Shown here: positions 42,389 to 52,127 of the stretch, in pieces
Layout of the letters: each line of letters starts with the position of its first letter
Position numbering within the stretch: the first letter of the stretch is position 1
NCBI RefSeq assembly: GCF_002222635.1
Contig: NZ_CP022415.1
Location: forward strand, 1,922,001-1,986,000
Direction of reading: 5' to 3'
Source of the DNA: Pseudosulfitobacter pseudonitzschiae
Lineage (GTDB): Bacteria > Pseudomonadota > Alphaproteobacteria > Rhodobacterales > Rhodobacteraceae
DNA: 64,000 nt
The notes under the pieces: model-generated
Told to the model about the DNA's origin: nothing
Seen by the model: only the letters and a program-made list of their open reading frames with translations
Database searches by the model: none
Position numbers and translations under genes: made by a program

Positions 42389-44262
42389 GCAAACCATCAG
42401 ACAACCCCGCAGACGCATTCAAAAAGGCGCTTGGTGAAGCGACCAAGGTCATGGCCAATGACCCCGAACTGAACGTCAGCTATTCTGCCGACCCTTCGGG
42501 GCTGTCGGGCGATGCGATGCGTCTGCCGCAAGTCACCCGCCGCATGACTCGCCAAGAGGTGCTTTTGGCGCGCGGCACCGCCGACGCGCTGGCACTGCAC
42601 CGGCGCTATCACAACGGGCAGACCCATTCGAAATACCTGCCCTCTGGCGAAGTGGCCCGCGAGCTTTACGAGGCGATGGAAACCGCCCGCTGCGAAGCAA
42701 TGGGCGCGCGCGATATGCCGGGCACCGCCGGCAACATCGACGCCAAAATCGCCAACGAGGCGATGCGCAAGGGATACGATCAGGTCAAACAAGCCTCTGA
42801 TGTACCACTGGCCACCGCCGCTGGCTATCTGATCCGCCATCTGGCGACAGGGCGCCAACTGCCTGCGGGCGCGCAGAACGCGATGGAAATGTGGCGCGGC
42901 TTTATCGAGGATCAGGCGGGCGTGACGCTGGACAACCTTGACAAGACGCTGGACGACCAAGCCAATTTTGCCCGCTTTGCGCGCCAGATCATCAAGGATT
43001 TGGGCTATGGCGACCAGATCGGCGACGACCCTGATCAGATCGACGAGGATCAGGAAGACCAGGCCGAAGAAGGCGCTGAAGAGGAACAAGATCCCGACAG
43101 CACCGGCAACGACGAAGACGACGGCGAAGAAGCCGAAGGATCACCCGAGCAGTCGCAAGAAGAGCAGCAGGACGCGTCGCAGGCACAGGTCTCGATGGAC
43201 GAGATGGCCGATCAGGAGATGGGCGAAGAGGCCGAAATGCCCGAGGGCGAAGCGCCGCTTGAGCCGCCCGCCCCGCAGCCTCACAGCGACGCCGACCCCG
43301 ACTATAAGGTCTATCTGTCCACCCACGACGAGGAAATCACCGCCGACGAACTGGCCGAACCGGTCGAGCTGGAACGCCTGCGCGCCTATCTGGACCAGCA
43401 GCTTGAGCCGTTGAAGGGCGCTGTCAGCCGTCTGGCCAACAAGTTGCAGCGCCGCTTGCAAGCGCAGCAGAACCGCAGTTGGGAATTTGATCTGGAAGAA
43501 GGCACGCTTGACGCGGGTCGTCTTGCGCGGATTGTTGCAAACCCGACCACACCGCTCAGCTTCAAGGTCGAGAAAGACACCGAATTTCGCGACACGGTCG
43601 TGACACTGCTGCTGGACAACTCGGGGTCGATGCGCGGCCGCCCGATCAGCATCGCCGCTATCTGTGCCGACGTACTGGCCCGTACGTTGGAACGCTGCAA
43701 CGTCAAGGTCGAGATTCTGGGCTTTACCACCCGCGCATGGAAGGGTGGTCAGGCCCGCGAGGCATGGCTGAACGACGGCCGCCCGCAAACACCTGGCCGG
43801 TTGAACGACCTGCGCCACATCATCTACAAATCCGCCGACGCCCCGTGGCGCCGCGCGCGGCCCAATCTGGGTCTGATGATGAAAGAAGGCCTGTTGAAAG
43901 AGAACATCGACGGCGAGGCGCTGGAATGGGCCCACCGCCGGATGGTCAACCGCTCGGAATCGCGCAAGATTCTGATGGTGATTTCAGACGGTGCGCCGGT
44001 CGATGACAGCACGCTGAGCGTCAATCCCGCCAATTATCTGGAAAAGCACCTGCGCGACGTGATCGCGATGATCGAGAAACGCCGCGCGGTCGAGCTTTTG
44101 GCAATCGGTATCGGGCACGACGTGACCCGCTATTACGATCGCGCAGTCACGATCACCGATGTGGACCAATTGGCCGGTGCGATGACCGAGCAACTGGCGG
44201 CGCTGTTCGACAGCGACCCGCGTGCGCGCGCCCGCGTGATGGGAATACGCAACGTCCGATGA
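42385..44262 (+). CDS. cobT: Cobaltochelatase subunit CobT
   Basis: CobT partners with CobS in the ATP-driven chelatase complex. The 625-residue protein has a conserved helical N-terminal part, a strongly acidic central stretch (about residues 210-320, with runs such as [20 protein letters not shown]), and a C-terminal von Willebrand A domain with the metal-site motif DNSGS starting at Asp411 and the later [12 protein letters not shown]. The layout matches CobT and the related chelatase BchD-type subunits. It begins within the preceding stop (ATGA). The acidic linker is normal for the family. Confidence 0.96.
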   Translation: MSKPSDNPADAFKKALGEATKVMANDPELNVSYSADPSGLSGDAMRLPQVTRRMTRQEVLLARGTADALALHRRYHNGQTHSKYLPSGEVARELYEAMETARCEAMGARDMPGTAGNIDAKIANEAMRKGYDQVKQASDVPLATAAGYLIRHLATGRQLPAGAQNAMEMWRGFIEDQAGVTLDNLDKTLDDQANFARFARQIIKDLGYGDQIGDDPDQIDEDQEDQAEEGAEEEQDPDSTGNDEDDGEEAEGSPEQSQEEQQDASQAQVSMDEMADQEMGEEAEMPEGEAPLEPPAPQPHSDADPDYKVYLSTHDEEITADELAEPVELERLRAYLDQQLEPLKGAVSRLANKLQRRLQAQQNRSWEFDLEEGTLDAGRLARIVANPTTPLSFKVEKDTEFRDTVVTLLLDNSGSMRGRPISIAAICADVLARTLERCNVKVEILGFTTRAWKGGQAREAWLNDGRPQTPGRLNDLRHIIYKSADAPWRRARPNLGLMMKEGLLKENIDGEALEWAHRRMVNRSESRKILMVISDGAPVDDSTLSVNPANYLEKHLRDVIAMIEKRRAVELLAIGIGHDVTRYYDRAVTITDVDQLAGAMTEQLAALFDSDPRARARVMGIRNVR

Positions 44263-44314
44263 AACAGCGCCCGAGCGGCGCGTTTACCTAAATAAATGAA
44301 GAGGATACAGGCCC

Positions 44315-46105
44315 ATGTACCAGTCGTTCGAAGTGACCGCACGCCCGGAGCAAGGCCCCCCTCGACTGAAAGCGCTGCGCGCTGAACTGGCCGCACAGGG
44401 TCTTGACGGTTTTCTGGTCCCTCGCGCCGATGTGCATCAGGGCGAATATGTCTCGCCGCGCGACGAACGGCTGGTGTGGTTGACAGGTTTCACCGGCTCC
44501 GCAGGCTTTTGCGCCGTGCTGCACGACGTGGCGGGCGTGTTCATCGACGGGCGCTATCGCACCCAGATCAAGACACAGGTGGCCGATGTCTATACGCCCG
44601 TGCCTTGGCCCGAAACCGGTCTGGCCGACTGGCTGATCGAACAGATGCCAGCGGGCGGTGTGATCGGGTTTGATCCGTGGTTGCACACCGCAGGCCAGAT
44701 CGAACAGCTGACCGAAGCGTTGACAGGCACTGGCATCACGCTCAAACCGACCGACAACATGGTCGACGCGATATGGGACGACCAGCCCGCCCCTGCGATG
44801 GCTCCCGCCAAAGTACATCCGTTGGAGTTTGCGGGCGAAAGCCACGAAGCCAAACGCGCACGACTGGGAACAGAGCTGTCTCGTGCCGGTCAGACTGCTG
44901 CCATCATAACCCTGCCCGACAGCCTGTGCTGGCTGCTGAACATCCGCGGTGCCGACATTCACTGCAACCCCGTGGCCCAAGGCCTTGCAATTCTGCACGC
45001 GGATGCGCGGGTTGATCTGTTCATGGCTGACGCGAAACTGAACGAAGTGCGCGACCATTTGGGCCCTGACGTCACTGCCCGTGATCCCGATACCTTTCTA
45101 AACTATCTGTCAGGGCTGACCGGCCCTGTGCGTATGGAAAAAACCTCGGTTCCGGCCATCGTCGCCGATACCGTGGGCAGCAATGGCACGTGGGGCGATG
45201 ACCCCTGCGCCTTGCCCAAGGCTTGCAAAAACACCGCCGAGATCGAAGGCAGCGCCAGCGCCCACCTGCGTGATGGCGCGGCTGTGGTAGAATTGCTGGC
45301 ATGGCTGGACGCGCAGGCCCCCGGCACGGTGACCGAAACGCAAGTTGTCACCAAGCTTGAAGCCTGCCGTCGCAGCGACAATGCCCTGCAAGACATCAGC
45401 TTTGACACCATTTCGGGCACCGGTCCGAATGGCGCAATCAACCATTACCACGTCAACGAGGCAACTGATCTGACGCTGAAAGAGGGGCATCTTCTGGTGC
45501 TGGACAGCGGTGGGCAGTATCTTGACGGCACCACCGACATCACCCGCACCATCCCCATTGGCAAGCCGGGCGCAGACGAATGCGCCGCCTTTACCCGCGT
45601 GCTGATGGGTATGATCGCCGTGTCGCGCCTGCGCTGGCCTGCAGGCCTTGCCGGTCGCGACATCGAGGCGATCGGCCGCGCGCCGCTGTGGTATGCCCAT
45701 CAGGATTTCGATCACGGGCTGGGTCACGGCGTTGGCGCATATCTGTCGGTGCACGAAGGCCCGCAGCGTCTGTCGCGGGCCAGCCATGTGCCGCTGAAAC
45801 CTGGCATGATCCTGTCGAACGAGCCGGGATATTACCGCGAGGGCGCCTTTGGCATCCGGCTGGAAAACCTGCTGGTGGTCGAACCTGCAACAGCGCCCGA
45901 AGGCGGCGACGCGCATCGGGCAATGCTGTCGTGGCGCACATTGACCTTTGTGCCCATCGACCGACGTCTGATCCTGCCCGAACAGATGGACACCCCCTCG
46001 CGCGACTGGCTAAATGCCTATCACGCCGAGGTTCTGGACAAAATCGGCCCACGGGTCAGCGCAGATACACTGGAATGGCTAAAGAACGCTACGGCATCTA
46101 TCTGA
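44315..46105 (+). CDS. Xaa-Pro aminopeptidase (M24B, XPNPEP1-like)
   Basis: This 596-residue three-domain aminopeptidase P releases N-terminal residues preceding proline. The pita-bread catalytic domain at the C-terminus shows the metal ligands in LLVLDSGGQYLDGTTDITRT (two Asp), GLGHGVGAYLSVHEGPQ (His), SNEPGYYREGAFGIRLEN (two Glu). This matches the long eukaryote-like aminopeptidase P1 form, not the short bacterial PepP. The early ADVHQGEYVSPRDERLVWL segment is typical. The product is cytoplasmic. It follows cobT by 52 bp with GAGGA upstream and may share its transcript. Confidence 0.94.
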   Translation: MYQSFEVTARPEQGPPRLKALRAELAAQGLDGFLVPRADVHQGEYVSPRDERLVWLTGFTGSAGFCAVLHDVAGVFIDGRYRTQIKTQVADVYTPVPWPETGLADWLIEQMPAGGVIGFDPWLHTAGQIEQLTEALTGTGITLKPTDNMVDAIWDDQPAPAMAPAKVHPLEFAGESHEAKRARLGTELSRAGQTAAIITLPDSLCWLLNIRGADIHCNPVAQGLAILHADARVDLFMADAKLNEVRDHLGPDVTARDPDTFLNYLSGLTGPVRMEKTSVPAIVADTVGSNGTWGDDPCALPKACKNTAEIEGSASAHLRDGAAVVELLAWLDAQAPGTVTETQVVTKLEACRRSDNALQDISFDTISGTGPNGAINHYHVNEATDLTLKEGHLLVLDSGGQYLDGTTDITRTIPIGKPGADECAAFTRVLMGMIAVSRLRWPAGLAGRDIEAIGRAPLWYAHQDFDHGLGHGVGAYLSVHEGPQRLSRASHVPLKPGMILSNEPGYYREGAFGIRLENLLVVEPATAPEGGDAHRAMLSWRTLTFVPIDRRLILPEQMDTPSRDWLNAYHAEVLDKIGPRVSADTLEWLKNATASI

Positions 46106-46168
46106 TGCGTAGCGGGAGTGTTACAAAACTGCTAGAGACTGCGCTGAGCGTTCCGAGGAGGACATATC

Positions 46169-46513
46169 ATGGCCAATCACATCACAATCCGCCCTGCCCC
46201 CGGCAAATGGAGCGTGCGCGCCGGTGGTGCTGTCATCGGTGAAAGCGAAAACGCACTGGAACTGACCGAGGGCGACTATCCCTTCGTGATTTACTTTCCA
46301 CGCGGTGACATCGCCACCGCATTTCTGGACGCATCGGAACAGACCAGCCATTGCCCCCACAAGGGCGACGCCAGCTATTATTCGGTTGTGACCAAATCCA
46401 CCACGCTGGAAAATGTCGCATGGAGCTACGAAGACCCCAAGGCCGACGTAGCCGAGATCAAAGGCTATCTGGCCTTTTATGCCGGTGACGGTGTCACGGT
46501 CGAAAAAATCTGA
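46169..46513 (+). CDS. DUF427 domain protein
   Basis: This 114-residue protein has the complete DUF427 pattern: APGKWSVRAGGAVIGESENA, YFPRGDIATAFLD, SHCPHKGDASYYSV, and NVAWSYEDPKADVAEIKGYLAFY. The family is a small beta-rich fold of unknown function found widely in bacteria and fungi. The Cys and His in CPHKGDA are conserved in the family. GAGGAGG lies 7 bases before the ATG. It converges on the ClC gene with a 23-bp gap. Confidence 0.93.
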   Translation: MANHITIRPAPGKWSVRAGGAVIGESENALELTEGDYPFVIYFPRGDIATAFLDASEQTSHCPHKGDASYYSVVTKSTTLENVAWSYEDPKADVAEIKGYLAFYAGDGVTVEKI

Positions 46514-46536
46514 ACTGTCGATGCGCCACGGCGGCG

Positions 46537-48225
46537 TCAGGAGTGTTCTTCTGCCGCCGTCGCCGCCAGCGCGCGGTTGTAGGCGCGTAAGGCGTCGACA
46601 TGGAACACCGCGCCCAACAGTTCCGGCGGCACGTCCTTACCCCCTAAAATCACCACCGGAATGAACGGCACCGAAGCGGTTTCGAACATCGGCATCGCGG
46701 CTTCCAGCGTGGCCGTGACATCCAGATAGGTGCCCTCGCCGATCATGGCCCAGCAGGCGTCGTCATCTGCCGCGCGCGGATCGTCCGGCTTGCGCATCAC
46801 GCTCGTGACACGGAACATCGCCAGCAAATACGCTTGCGGTCCCGCCGCCAGATGTACCCCGCGCCGCTCAAGCTGCGTCAGGAAGAAACTGCGGTGCACC
46901 AGACGACTGGCCAATGCGGTGCTCAGTGACACCGATACCATAACGGCAAGACCGGTCTGCCAGTCGCCTGTCAGTTCGAACACGATCAACGTGGTAGAAA
47001 TCGGCGCCCCCAGCACAGCGGCAGCCACCGCCCCCATGCCCGCCAGCGCATAAAGTGTGACCGACCCGGAAACATCGGGAAACACCGCCGTGGCAATCAG
47101 GCCAAAGGCCAGCCCCGTCAGCGCCCCCACCATCAGCGACGGCGAAAACACCCCGCCGCCCATGCGTCCGGCCATGGTGATCGCCACCGCGATCACCTTC
47201 AGCACCGCAAATACAATCACCTCGCGCAGCCCCAGAGAACCGGTCAGCGCCAGTGACGTCGTTTCGTATCCCACCCCGATGATATGCGGGAAAAAAACCG
47301 CAATGCCGCCCAGCAGCGCACCCGCTACCGCAGGCCGCAACCAACGCGGCAAGCCGGTGCGGGTCTGCACCGCCGTGCCCACATCATCCGCCCAGAACAC
47401 CGCGCGCATCAGCACCACGGCCACCAGCCCGCTGACCAGACCCAGCATCAGATAGGCAGGCAGTTCCACATAGAACTGCAACATCTCGGGCTGGGACAGG
47501 CGGAATTCGGTCACGCCGCCAAATTCCAACCGGTTGATCACCGTGCCCGCCACCGAGGCGATCACGATAGGTGCAAAGGCATGAACCGCAAAGTGGCGCA
47601 ACACCACTTCAAGCGCGAACAACGCTCCCGCAATCGGTGCGTTGAAACTGGCAGATACTGCGGCGGCCACGGCGCAACCCAGCAGATCGCGCCCCGTCAC
47701 CCCGTCGGCCTTGATCAACCGGCAGACCTTGGTCGAAATCACCGCAGCCAAATGCACCACCGGACCTTCGCGGCCCGTCGATCCTCCCGACGACAGCGTG
47801 ATAAACGACGCCACAGCCGAGGCAAGTCCGGCGCGCGTCTCGACCTTGCCATTGTGCATTGCGGCCCCCTCGATCACCTCGGCCACGCTGCGCGCGCGCC
47901 CGTCGCGGGTGAACAGATGCAGGATCACGCCCACAACCAGCCCGCCAAAAATCGGGATCATCAACACCCAGTACCACGGCAAGCTTTGCGCGAAACTGTG
48001 CAAGTGCTGCACATCGTCTGTTCCATATAGAAAGGACTGCAAGCTGGTGATGCCCTTGCGGAAAAACAGTGCGGCAAAGCCAGCGCCGATGCCGATCACC
48101 AAGGCGATGAACCAGAATTGAATCTGAGATGGCCCGCGTTGCCGAACCACCCGAAAGCCGTCACGGCAGGCGGTGATCGCCTGTCCGTAAGACTGTGCAA
48201 GGATCGACTGTTTCGGGGTGCTCAT
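46537..48225 (-). CDS. ClC-family chloride channel/transporter with C-terminal CBS region
   Basis: This 562-residue ClC membrane protein has about a dozen helices and a C-terminal CBS-like segment (residues ~455-545). The gating Glu153 is in GGSTGREGPVV, and GGGVFSPSL gives the third filter motif. The usual GSGIP motif is replaced by RARSVAEV. At the internal proton-glutamate position, the segment ALFALEVVLRHFAV has Val207 where the E. coli exchanger has its second Glu, as in animal ClC channels. That suggests passive anion conduction instead of proton-coupled exchange, an inference from alignment by eye. Confidence 0.92.
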   Translation of the reverse strand: MSTPKQSILAQSYGQAITACRDGFRVVRQRGPSQIQFWFIALVIGIGAGFAALFFRKGITSLQSFLYGTDDVQHLHSFAQSLPWYWVLMIPIFGGLVVGVILHLFTRDGRARSVAEVIEGAAMHNGKVETRAGLASAVASFITLSSGGSTGREGPVVHLAAVISTKVCRLIKADGVTGRDLLGCAVAAAVSASFNAPIAGALFALEVVLRHFAVHAFAPIVIASVAGTVINRLEFGGVTEFRLSQPEMLQFYVELPAYLMLGLVSGLVAVVLMRAVFWADDVGTAVQTRTGLPRWLRPAVAGALLGGIAVFFPHIIGVGYETTSLALTGSLGLREVIVFAVLKVIAVAITMAGRMGGGVFSPSLMVGALTGLAFGLIATAVFPDVSGSVTLYALAGMGAVAAAVLGAPISTTLIVFELTGDWQTGLAVMVSVSLSTALASRLVHRSFFLTQLERRGVHLAAGPQAYLLAMFRVTSVMRKPDDPRAADDDACWAMIGEGTYLDVTATLEAAMPMFETASVPFIPVVILGGKDVPPELLGAVFHVDALRAYNRALAATAAEEHS

Positions 48226-48298
48226 GGCCTGCCATTTTCCGCTCCCCTATCTCTAGGTCAAGCACTGCAAAACCAAAAGCCCTGCTTTCCGGTTCTCT

Positions 48299-48312
48299 GG
48301 TTCAAAAATCCC
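48299..48312. repeat. TGGTTCAAAAATCC element next to recN stop
   Basis: CTGGTTCAAAAATCCC lies 5 bp beyond the recN stop. The same core GGTTCAAAAATCC is found at 26389-26401 beyond the glcB stop, in the same orientation. It resembles the TTGGC-TTAAATATCC core of the elements at 7661 and 37861 and may be a variant 3' element. Confidence 0.45.
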
Positions 48313-48316
48313 GGGC

Positions 48317-49966
48317 TCAGCCGTCCAGCAGTGCCTCGGCCGCAGCGCGCGCTGCATCGGTCACCTGATCGCCCGCCAGCATCCGCGCCACTTCGTCCAC
48401 CCGCGCAGGCGCATCAAGCGGGGTCACCCGCGACGTGGTCATGCCCTTGTTGACCGATTTCGAGACCTGCCAGTGATGCGCACCCAAGGCCGCGACCTGC
48501 GGCGAATGGGTCACGACCAGAACCTGCCCGCCCTCGGCCAGTGCCTTTAGACGGCGGCCAACGGCATCAGCGGTCGCCCCGCCAACACCACGGTCGATCT
48601 CGTCAAAAATCATCGTCAGACCCGCCTGCCCACCTGCCAGACAAACCTTGAGCGCCAGCAGGAACCGGCTAAGCTCCCCCCCTGACGCAATCTTGTTCAG
48701 CGGTCCCGCAGGGGCGCCGGGGTTGGTGGCGACGGTGAACGCCACCGCGTCGCGGCCTTCGGGGCCTGCGGTCTCGTCGGTGATGCGGGTTTCAAACACG
48801 GCGCGGTCCATTTTCAACGGAGCCAGTTCGGCGCTGACAGCCTTGTCCAGCTTGCCCGCCGCTTTTGTGCGGGCCTGTGACAGATCGGCGGCGGCGGTGT
48901 CATAGGTGGCCTCGGCCTCGGTCAATGCCTCGCGCAGATCGGCTAGATCGGCATCACCTGCGTCCAGTGCGGACAGTTTTTCGCGCAGGCTGTCTGCGAA
49001 TACGGCCAGATCGTCGGCCGCCACGTCATGCTTGCGGGCCAGTGCGCGAATGGCAAACAGGCGCTCTTCGGCCTCTTCCAGTTCGATCGGGTTGAACGAC
49101 AGACCGTCAATCGCCGCGACAATGCCACTTTGCGCCTCGTCCAGTTCGACCATCGCCCGCCCCAGCGCGGTGATTGCACTGTCAAGCGTTCCCTCGGCCT
49201 TGTCGACCGCCCCTTCAAGCCAGCGCAGCGCGTTGTTCATTGCGCCCTCTGCCCCGTCGTAGCCCAGAATTTCATAGGCTTTGACCACATCCGAGCGGAT
49301 ACGCTCTGCGGCTTGCATCAGACGGCGGCGCGTATCCAGTTGCGCCTCTTCTCCCGGCTCAGGGGCAAGCTGGTCCAACTCGCCCACGGCGTGACGCAGG
49401 AATTCTTCCTCGGCACGGATCGCCTCCATCGCGGTTTCGGCCTTGTCCAGCGCCTTGCGGGCTTTGCCGACCGCAGCCCATGCTGTGCGCACAGCTGCCT
49501 TACGCGGTCCCAGGTTGCCGAATTCATCCAGAATATCGCGATGCCCGCGCGGGTTCAGCAGGCCGCGATCATCATGCTGGCCGTGCAATTCCACCAGCGT
49601 ATCCGACAAGGCGCGCAGCACTTCGCCCGAACAACGGCGGTCGTTGACCCATGCAGTTTTGCGTCCGTCAGCGGTGTTGATGCGACGCAGGATCAGCTCG
49701 TCACTGTTGGGCAATCCGGCCTCTTGCAGCACAGCGTGGGCCGGATGGCCGTCGGGCAGATCGAACCACGCTGTGACCTCACCCTGTGCCGCCCCTTGGC
49801 GGACCAGATCGGCACGCCCCCGCCATCCTAGAACAAAACCAAGCGAATCCAGCAAGATGGACTTGCCCGCGCCGGTTTCACCCGTCAGCACGTTCAAACC
49901 CGGCTGAAACGCAAGTTCCAGCCGGTCGATGATCAGCATGTCCGAGATATCAAGACCGCGCAGCAT
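48317..49966 (-). CDS. recN: DNA repair protein RecN
   Basis: RecN is an SMC-like ATPase that acts at double-strand breaks. The 549-residue protein has Walker A GETGAGKS (29-36), the LHGQHDDRGLLNP motif typical of RecN, a long coiled-coil middle (about residues 150-370), and the C-terminal ABC signature SGGELSRFLLALK with Walker B MIFDEIDRGVGG. The N-terminal NLNVLTGETG-like QPGLNVLTGE is characteristic. It lies 36 bp after bamD on the same strand, an order that recurs in alphaproteobacteria. No LexA-type site was searched for systematically. Confidence 0.97.
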   Translation of the reverse strand: MLRGLDISDMLIIDRLELAFQPGLNVLTGETGAGKSILLDSLGFVLGWRGRADLVRQGAAQGEVTAWFDLPDGHPAHAVLQEAGLPNSDELILRRINTADGRKTAWVNDRRCSGEVLRALSDTLVELHGQHDDRGLLNPRGHRDILDEFGNLGPRKAAVRTAWAAVGKARKALDKAETAMEAIRAEEEFLRHAVGELDQLAPEPGEEAQLDTRRRLMQAAERIRSDVVKAYEILGYDGAEGAMNNALRWLEGAVDKAEGTLDSAITALGRAMVELDEAQSGIVAAIDGLSFNPIELEEAEERLFAIRALARKHDVAADDLAVFADSLREKLSALDAGDADLADLREALTEAEATYDTAAADLSQARTKAAGKLDKAVSAELAPLKMDRAVFETRITDETAGPEGRDAVAFTVATNPGAPAGPLNKIASGGELSRFLLALKVCLAGGQAGLTMIFDEIDRGVGGATADAVGRRLKALAEGGQVLVVTHSPQVAALGAHHWQVSKSVNKGMTTSRVTPLDAPARVDEVARMLAGDQVTDAARAAAEALLDG

Positions 49967-50002
49967 GTCAGTTGCCTGTCGAGTGAATGCAATCGTTGAG
50001 GA

Positions 50003-50872
50003 TTACAACCACCGCCCCTGGATCATCTGACGATAGATCTGGCTCAGCCAATTGTCGCCCGCCGATTCCAGCTCAAGCCCGCGACCGGTCAGCAGCTTGT
50101 AGCTGTCCTCGTACCATTCGGTCGATCGGAAGTTATAGCCCAGAATGGCGCCAGCAGTTTGCGCCTCTTGGGTCAGACCCAATGACAGATAACCCTCGAC
50201 CAGCCGGTGCAACGCTTCGGCGGTGTGCGATGTGGTCTGGAAATCCTCGACCACCACGCGGAAACGGTTGATCGATGCCGCGTAGTTGCCGCGCTTCAGG
50301 TAATAGCGCCCGATCTCCATTTCCTTGCCGGCAAGGTGGTCAAACGCCAGATCGAATTTGAGAATCGCGGATTTGGCATATTCGCTGTCGGGATAGCGTT
50401 CGATCACCTGACGCAGCGATTGCAGTGCCTGAAAGGTCAGCCCCTGATCGCGACCGACCTCGTCGATCTGGTCGTAATAGCTGAGCGCCAGCAGATACTG
50501 CGCATAGGCCGCATCGTCGTCATCGGGGTAAAAATCGATGAACCGCTGCGAGGCCGAGCGCGAGTTTTCATAGTCCTTGTCCCGATGATAGGAAAAGGCC
50601 TGCATGATCAAGGCACGCTTGGCCCATTCGGAATAGGGATAAAGACGTTCAATTTCAGCGAAGTAGAAGGCAGCCTGATCGGGCTTCTTGCGCTCAAGCT
50701 CGTATTCGCCCCGCTCGAAAATCTGCTGGGCCGAATAGGTTTCAAGCGGAATTTCTTCCTGACTAAAGATGCCACCCGTAGTTGGGCGATCACTGCCGTT
50801 GCCGCAGGCGCTCAACGCTGTTGCCAACACAAGAGCACACACTACCCCGGTTCGGGTCCCGCCGCTGGTCAT
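50003..50872 (-). CDS. bamD: Outer membrane assembly lipoprotein BamD
   Basis: BamD is the essential lipoprotein of the BAM complex that inserts beta-barrel proteins in the outer membrane. The 289-residue precursor has a signal peptide ending in the lipobox LSAC (Cys23) and several tetratricopeptide repeats: RGEYELERKKPDQAAFYFAE in outline (SAQQIFERGEYELE, ERLYPYSEWAKRALIMQAF, and RYPDSEYAKSAILKF). The gene lies between lpxC and recN on the same strand, matching the envelope theme of the block. GAGG lies 10 bases upstream of the ATG. Confidence 0.95.
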   Translation of the reverse strand: MTSGGTRTGVVCALVLATALSACGNGSDRPTTGGIFSQEEIPLETYSAQQIFERGEYELERKKPDQAAFYFAEIERLYPYSEWAKRALIMQAFSYHRDKDYENSRSASQRFIDFYPDDDDAAYAQYLLALSYYDQIDEVGRDQGLTFQALQSLRQVIERYPDSEYAKSAILKFDLAFDHLAGKEMEIGRYYLKRGNYAASINRFRVVVEDFQTTSHTAEALHRLVEGYLSLGLTQEAQTAGAILGYNFRSTEWYEDSYKLLTGRGLELESAGDNWLSQIYRQMIQGRWL

Positions 50873-51008
50873 GCCTTGCCATCCTCATCACTGTCGATCG
50901 TCTGCTGTGCAGACTGAATTACATTGTCTCTAGCACAGAAAATTCCGGTGCAAAACGCCACAATGCACTGTTCCTGAAACTGAATGATTGATGACACGTT
51001 GTACGCGC

Positions 51009-51932
51009 TTAGGCAACTTGGGGGATTTCGTCCCAAACAAGGCCGTAGCCCGGCAGGCGGCGCGCTTGTTTGGTATCGCACACCACCATGCGCACGGCAT
51101 CCGGCGTCGCAAAAAGCTTGCGCAACAGCGTGTTGGTCAACGAGTGACCGGCGCGCACGCCGATATAGTGGCCGATCAGCGGTGCACCGGCCAAGGCCAG
51201 ATCCCCCAGCGCGTCCAGCATTTTGTGGCGCACGGGTTCGTCGCGGTGACGCAGACCACCGGGGCTTAGAACGCGGTCACCGTCGAAAACCACAGCGTTT
51301 GTGCCCGGGTTGCCCCCCAGCGCCAGACCATTGGCCTGCATCGCGTCCACATCCGCCTGACGGCAAAAGGTGCGGCTGTCGCAAAGTTCGCGGGCGAAGC
51401 TGCCATTGTTCATGACCAGCGATTTTTTCTGATGACCAATGGCCGCGTCGGTGAAATCAATCTCGAAATCAATGCGCAGCGTGTCCGAAGGACGCAGCGT
51501 CGCGCTGGCCTGACCATCGGTCACGGTGACTTCGCGCAGCACTTCGAACGCGCGCACCGGCGCATCCAGCGCCCGCAGGCCGCGTTGCATGATGCCGCGC
51601 ACAAAAGGGGCAGCCGAACCATCAAGGATCGGAACTTCGGGTCCGTCAATTTCCACCAAAGCGTTGTGTACGCCACAGCCCGCCAGTGCCGCCATCACGT
51701 GTTCCACGGTGGACACGGTGGTGCCCGATGCGTTTTCCAGCTTGGTGCACAGGGGCGAGCGGTTGACCGCATCCCAACGGGCGGGAACCAGCGCATCGCC
51801 CTGATGAACGTCACGGCGCGCAAACCAGATCCCGTGTTCGGCCATCGCGGGCCGAATGGTCAGCTTTGCAGGGCGCCCGGAATGCAAGCCGGTGCCAACG
51901 AAGCTGATCGGAGATTTGATTGTTGTTTGCAC
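51009..51932 (-). CDS. lpxC: UDP-3-O-acyl-N-acetylglucosamine deacetylase
   Basis: LpxC is the zinc deacetylase that commits UDP-acyl-GlcNAc to lipid A. The 307-residue protein begins QTTIKSPISFVGTGLHSGRP. It carries His78 in the STVEHVMAALAG motif and the further zinc ligands in RHKMLDALGDLALAG, with the catalytic His in GVRAGHSLTN. The start is a GTG at 51932 with AGGA 9 bases upstream. It follows ftsZ, but the ftsZ terminator and a ~195-bp gap suggest its own promoter. Confidence 0.97.
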   Translation of the reverse strand: MQTTIKSPISFVGTGLHSGRPAKLTIRPAMAEHGIWFARRDVHQGDALVPARWDAVNRSPLCTKLENASGTTVSTVEHVMAALAGCGVHNALVEIDGPEVPILDGSAAPFVRGIMQRGLRALDAPVRAFEVLREVTVTDGQASATLRPSDTLRIDFEIDFTDAAIGHQKKSLVMNNGSFARELCDSRTFCRQADVDAMQANGLALGGNPGTNAVVFDGDRVLSPGGLRHRDEPVRHKMLDALGDLALAGAPLIGHYIGVRAGHSLTNTLLRKLFATPDAVRMVVCDTKQARRLPGYGLVWDEIPQVA

Positions 51933-52079
51933 GTCAGGGTGTCCTTGGCCGTTAGCGGTGTATCTTAGTTAGAGGGCGGGGGCCTGTCGCTCAACTCAAT
52001 CTTTGTAACGTAATGAAACATCCCAAAACAGGGTCGGCAATAAGGCGCTTGCCTCAATTTAACCTCCTGTTATCTAATG
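51933..52079 (-). promoter_or_regulatory. Probable lpxC promoter region with a near-CtrA site
   Basis: Between the lpxC start and the ftsZ terminator there is AT-richer DNA likely to hold the lpxC promoter. TTAA-CCTCCTG-TTAT (52059-52073) is one mismatch from the CtrA-type TTAA-N7-TTAA, about 130 bp upstream of lpxC. This is suggestive only, because such near matches occur by chance. Confidence 0.35.
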
Positions 52080-52106
52080 AAAAAGGGCCGCCAGAAGGCG
52101 ACCCTT
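52080..52106 (-). terminator. Intrinsic terminator of ftsZ
   Basis: The stem AAGGGcCGCC / GGCGaCCCTT (52083-52106) has one internal mismatch and a 4-base loop, and is followed on the minus strand by five Ts (complement of 52080-52084). It starts 21 bp beyond the ftsZ stop. Confidence 0.8.
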
Positions 52107-52127
52107 ATCGTTACAAATGACCTAGCG

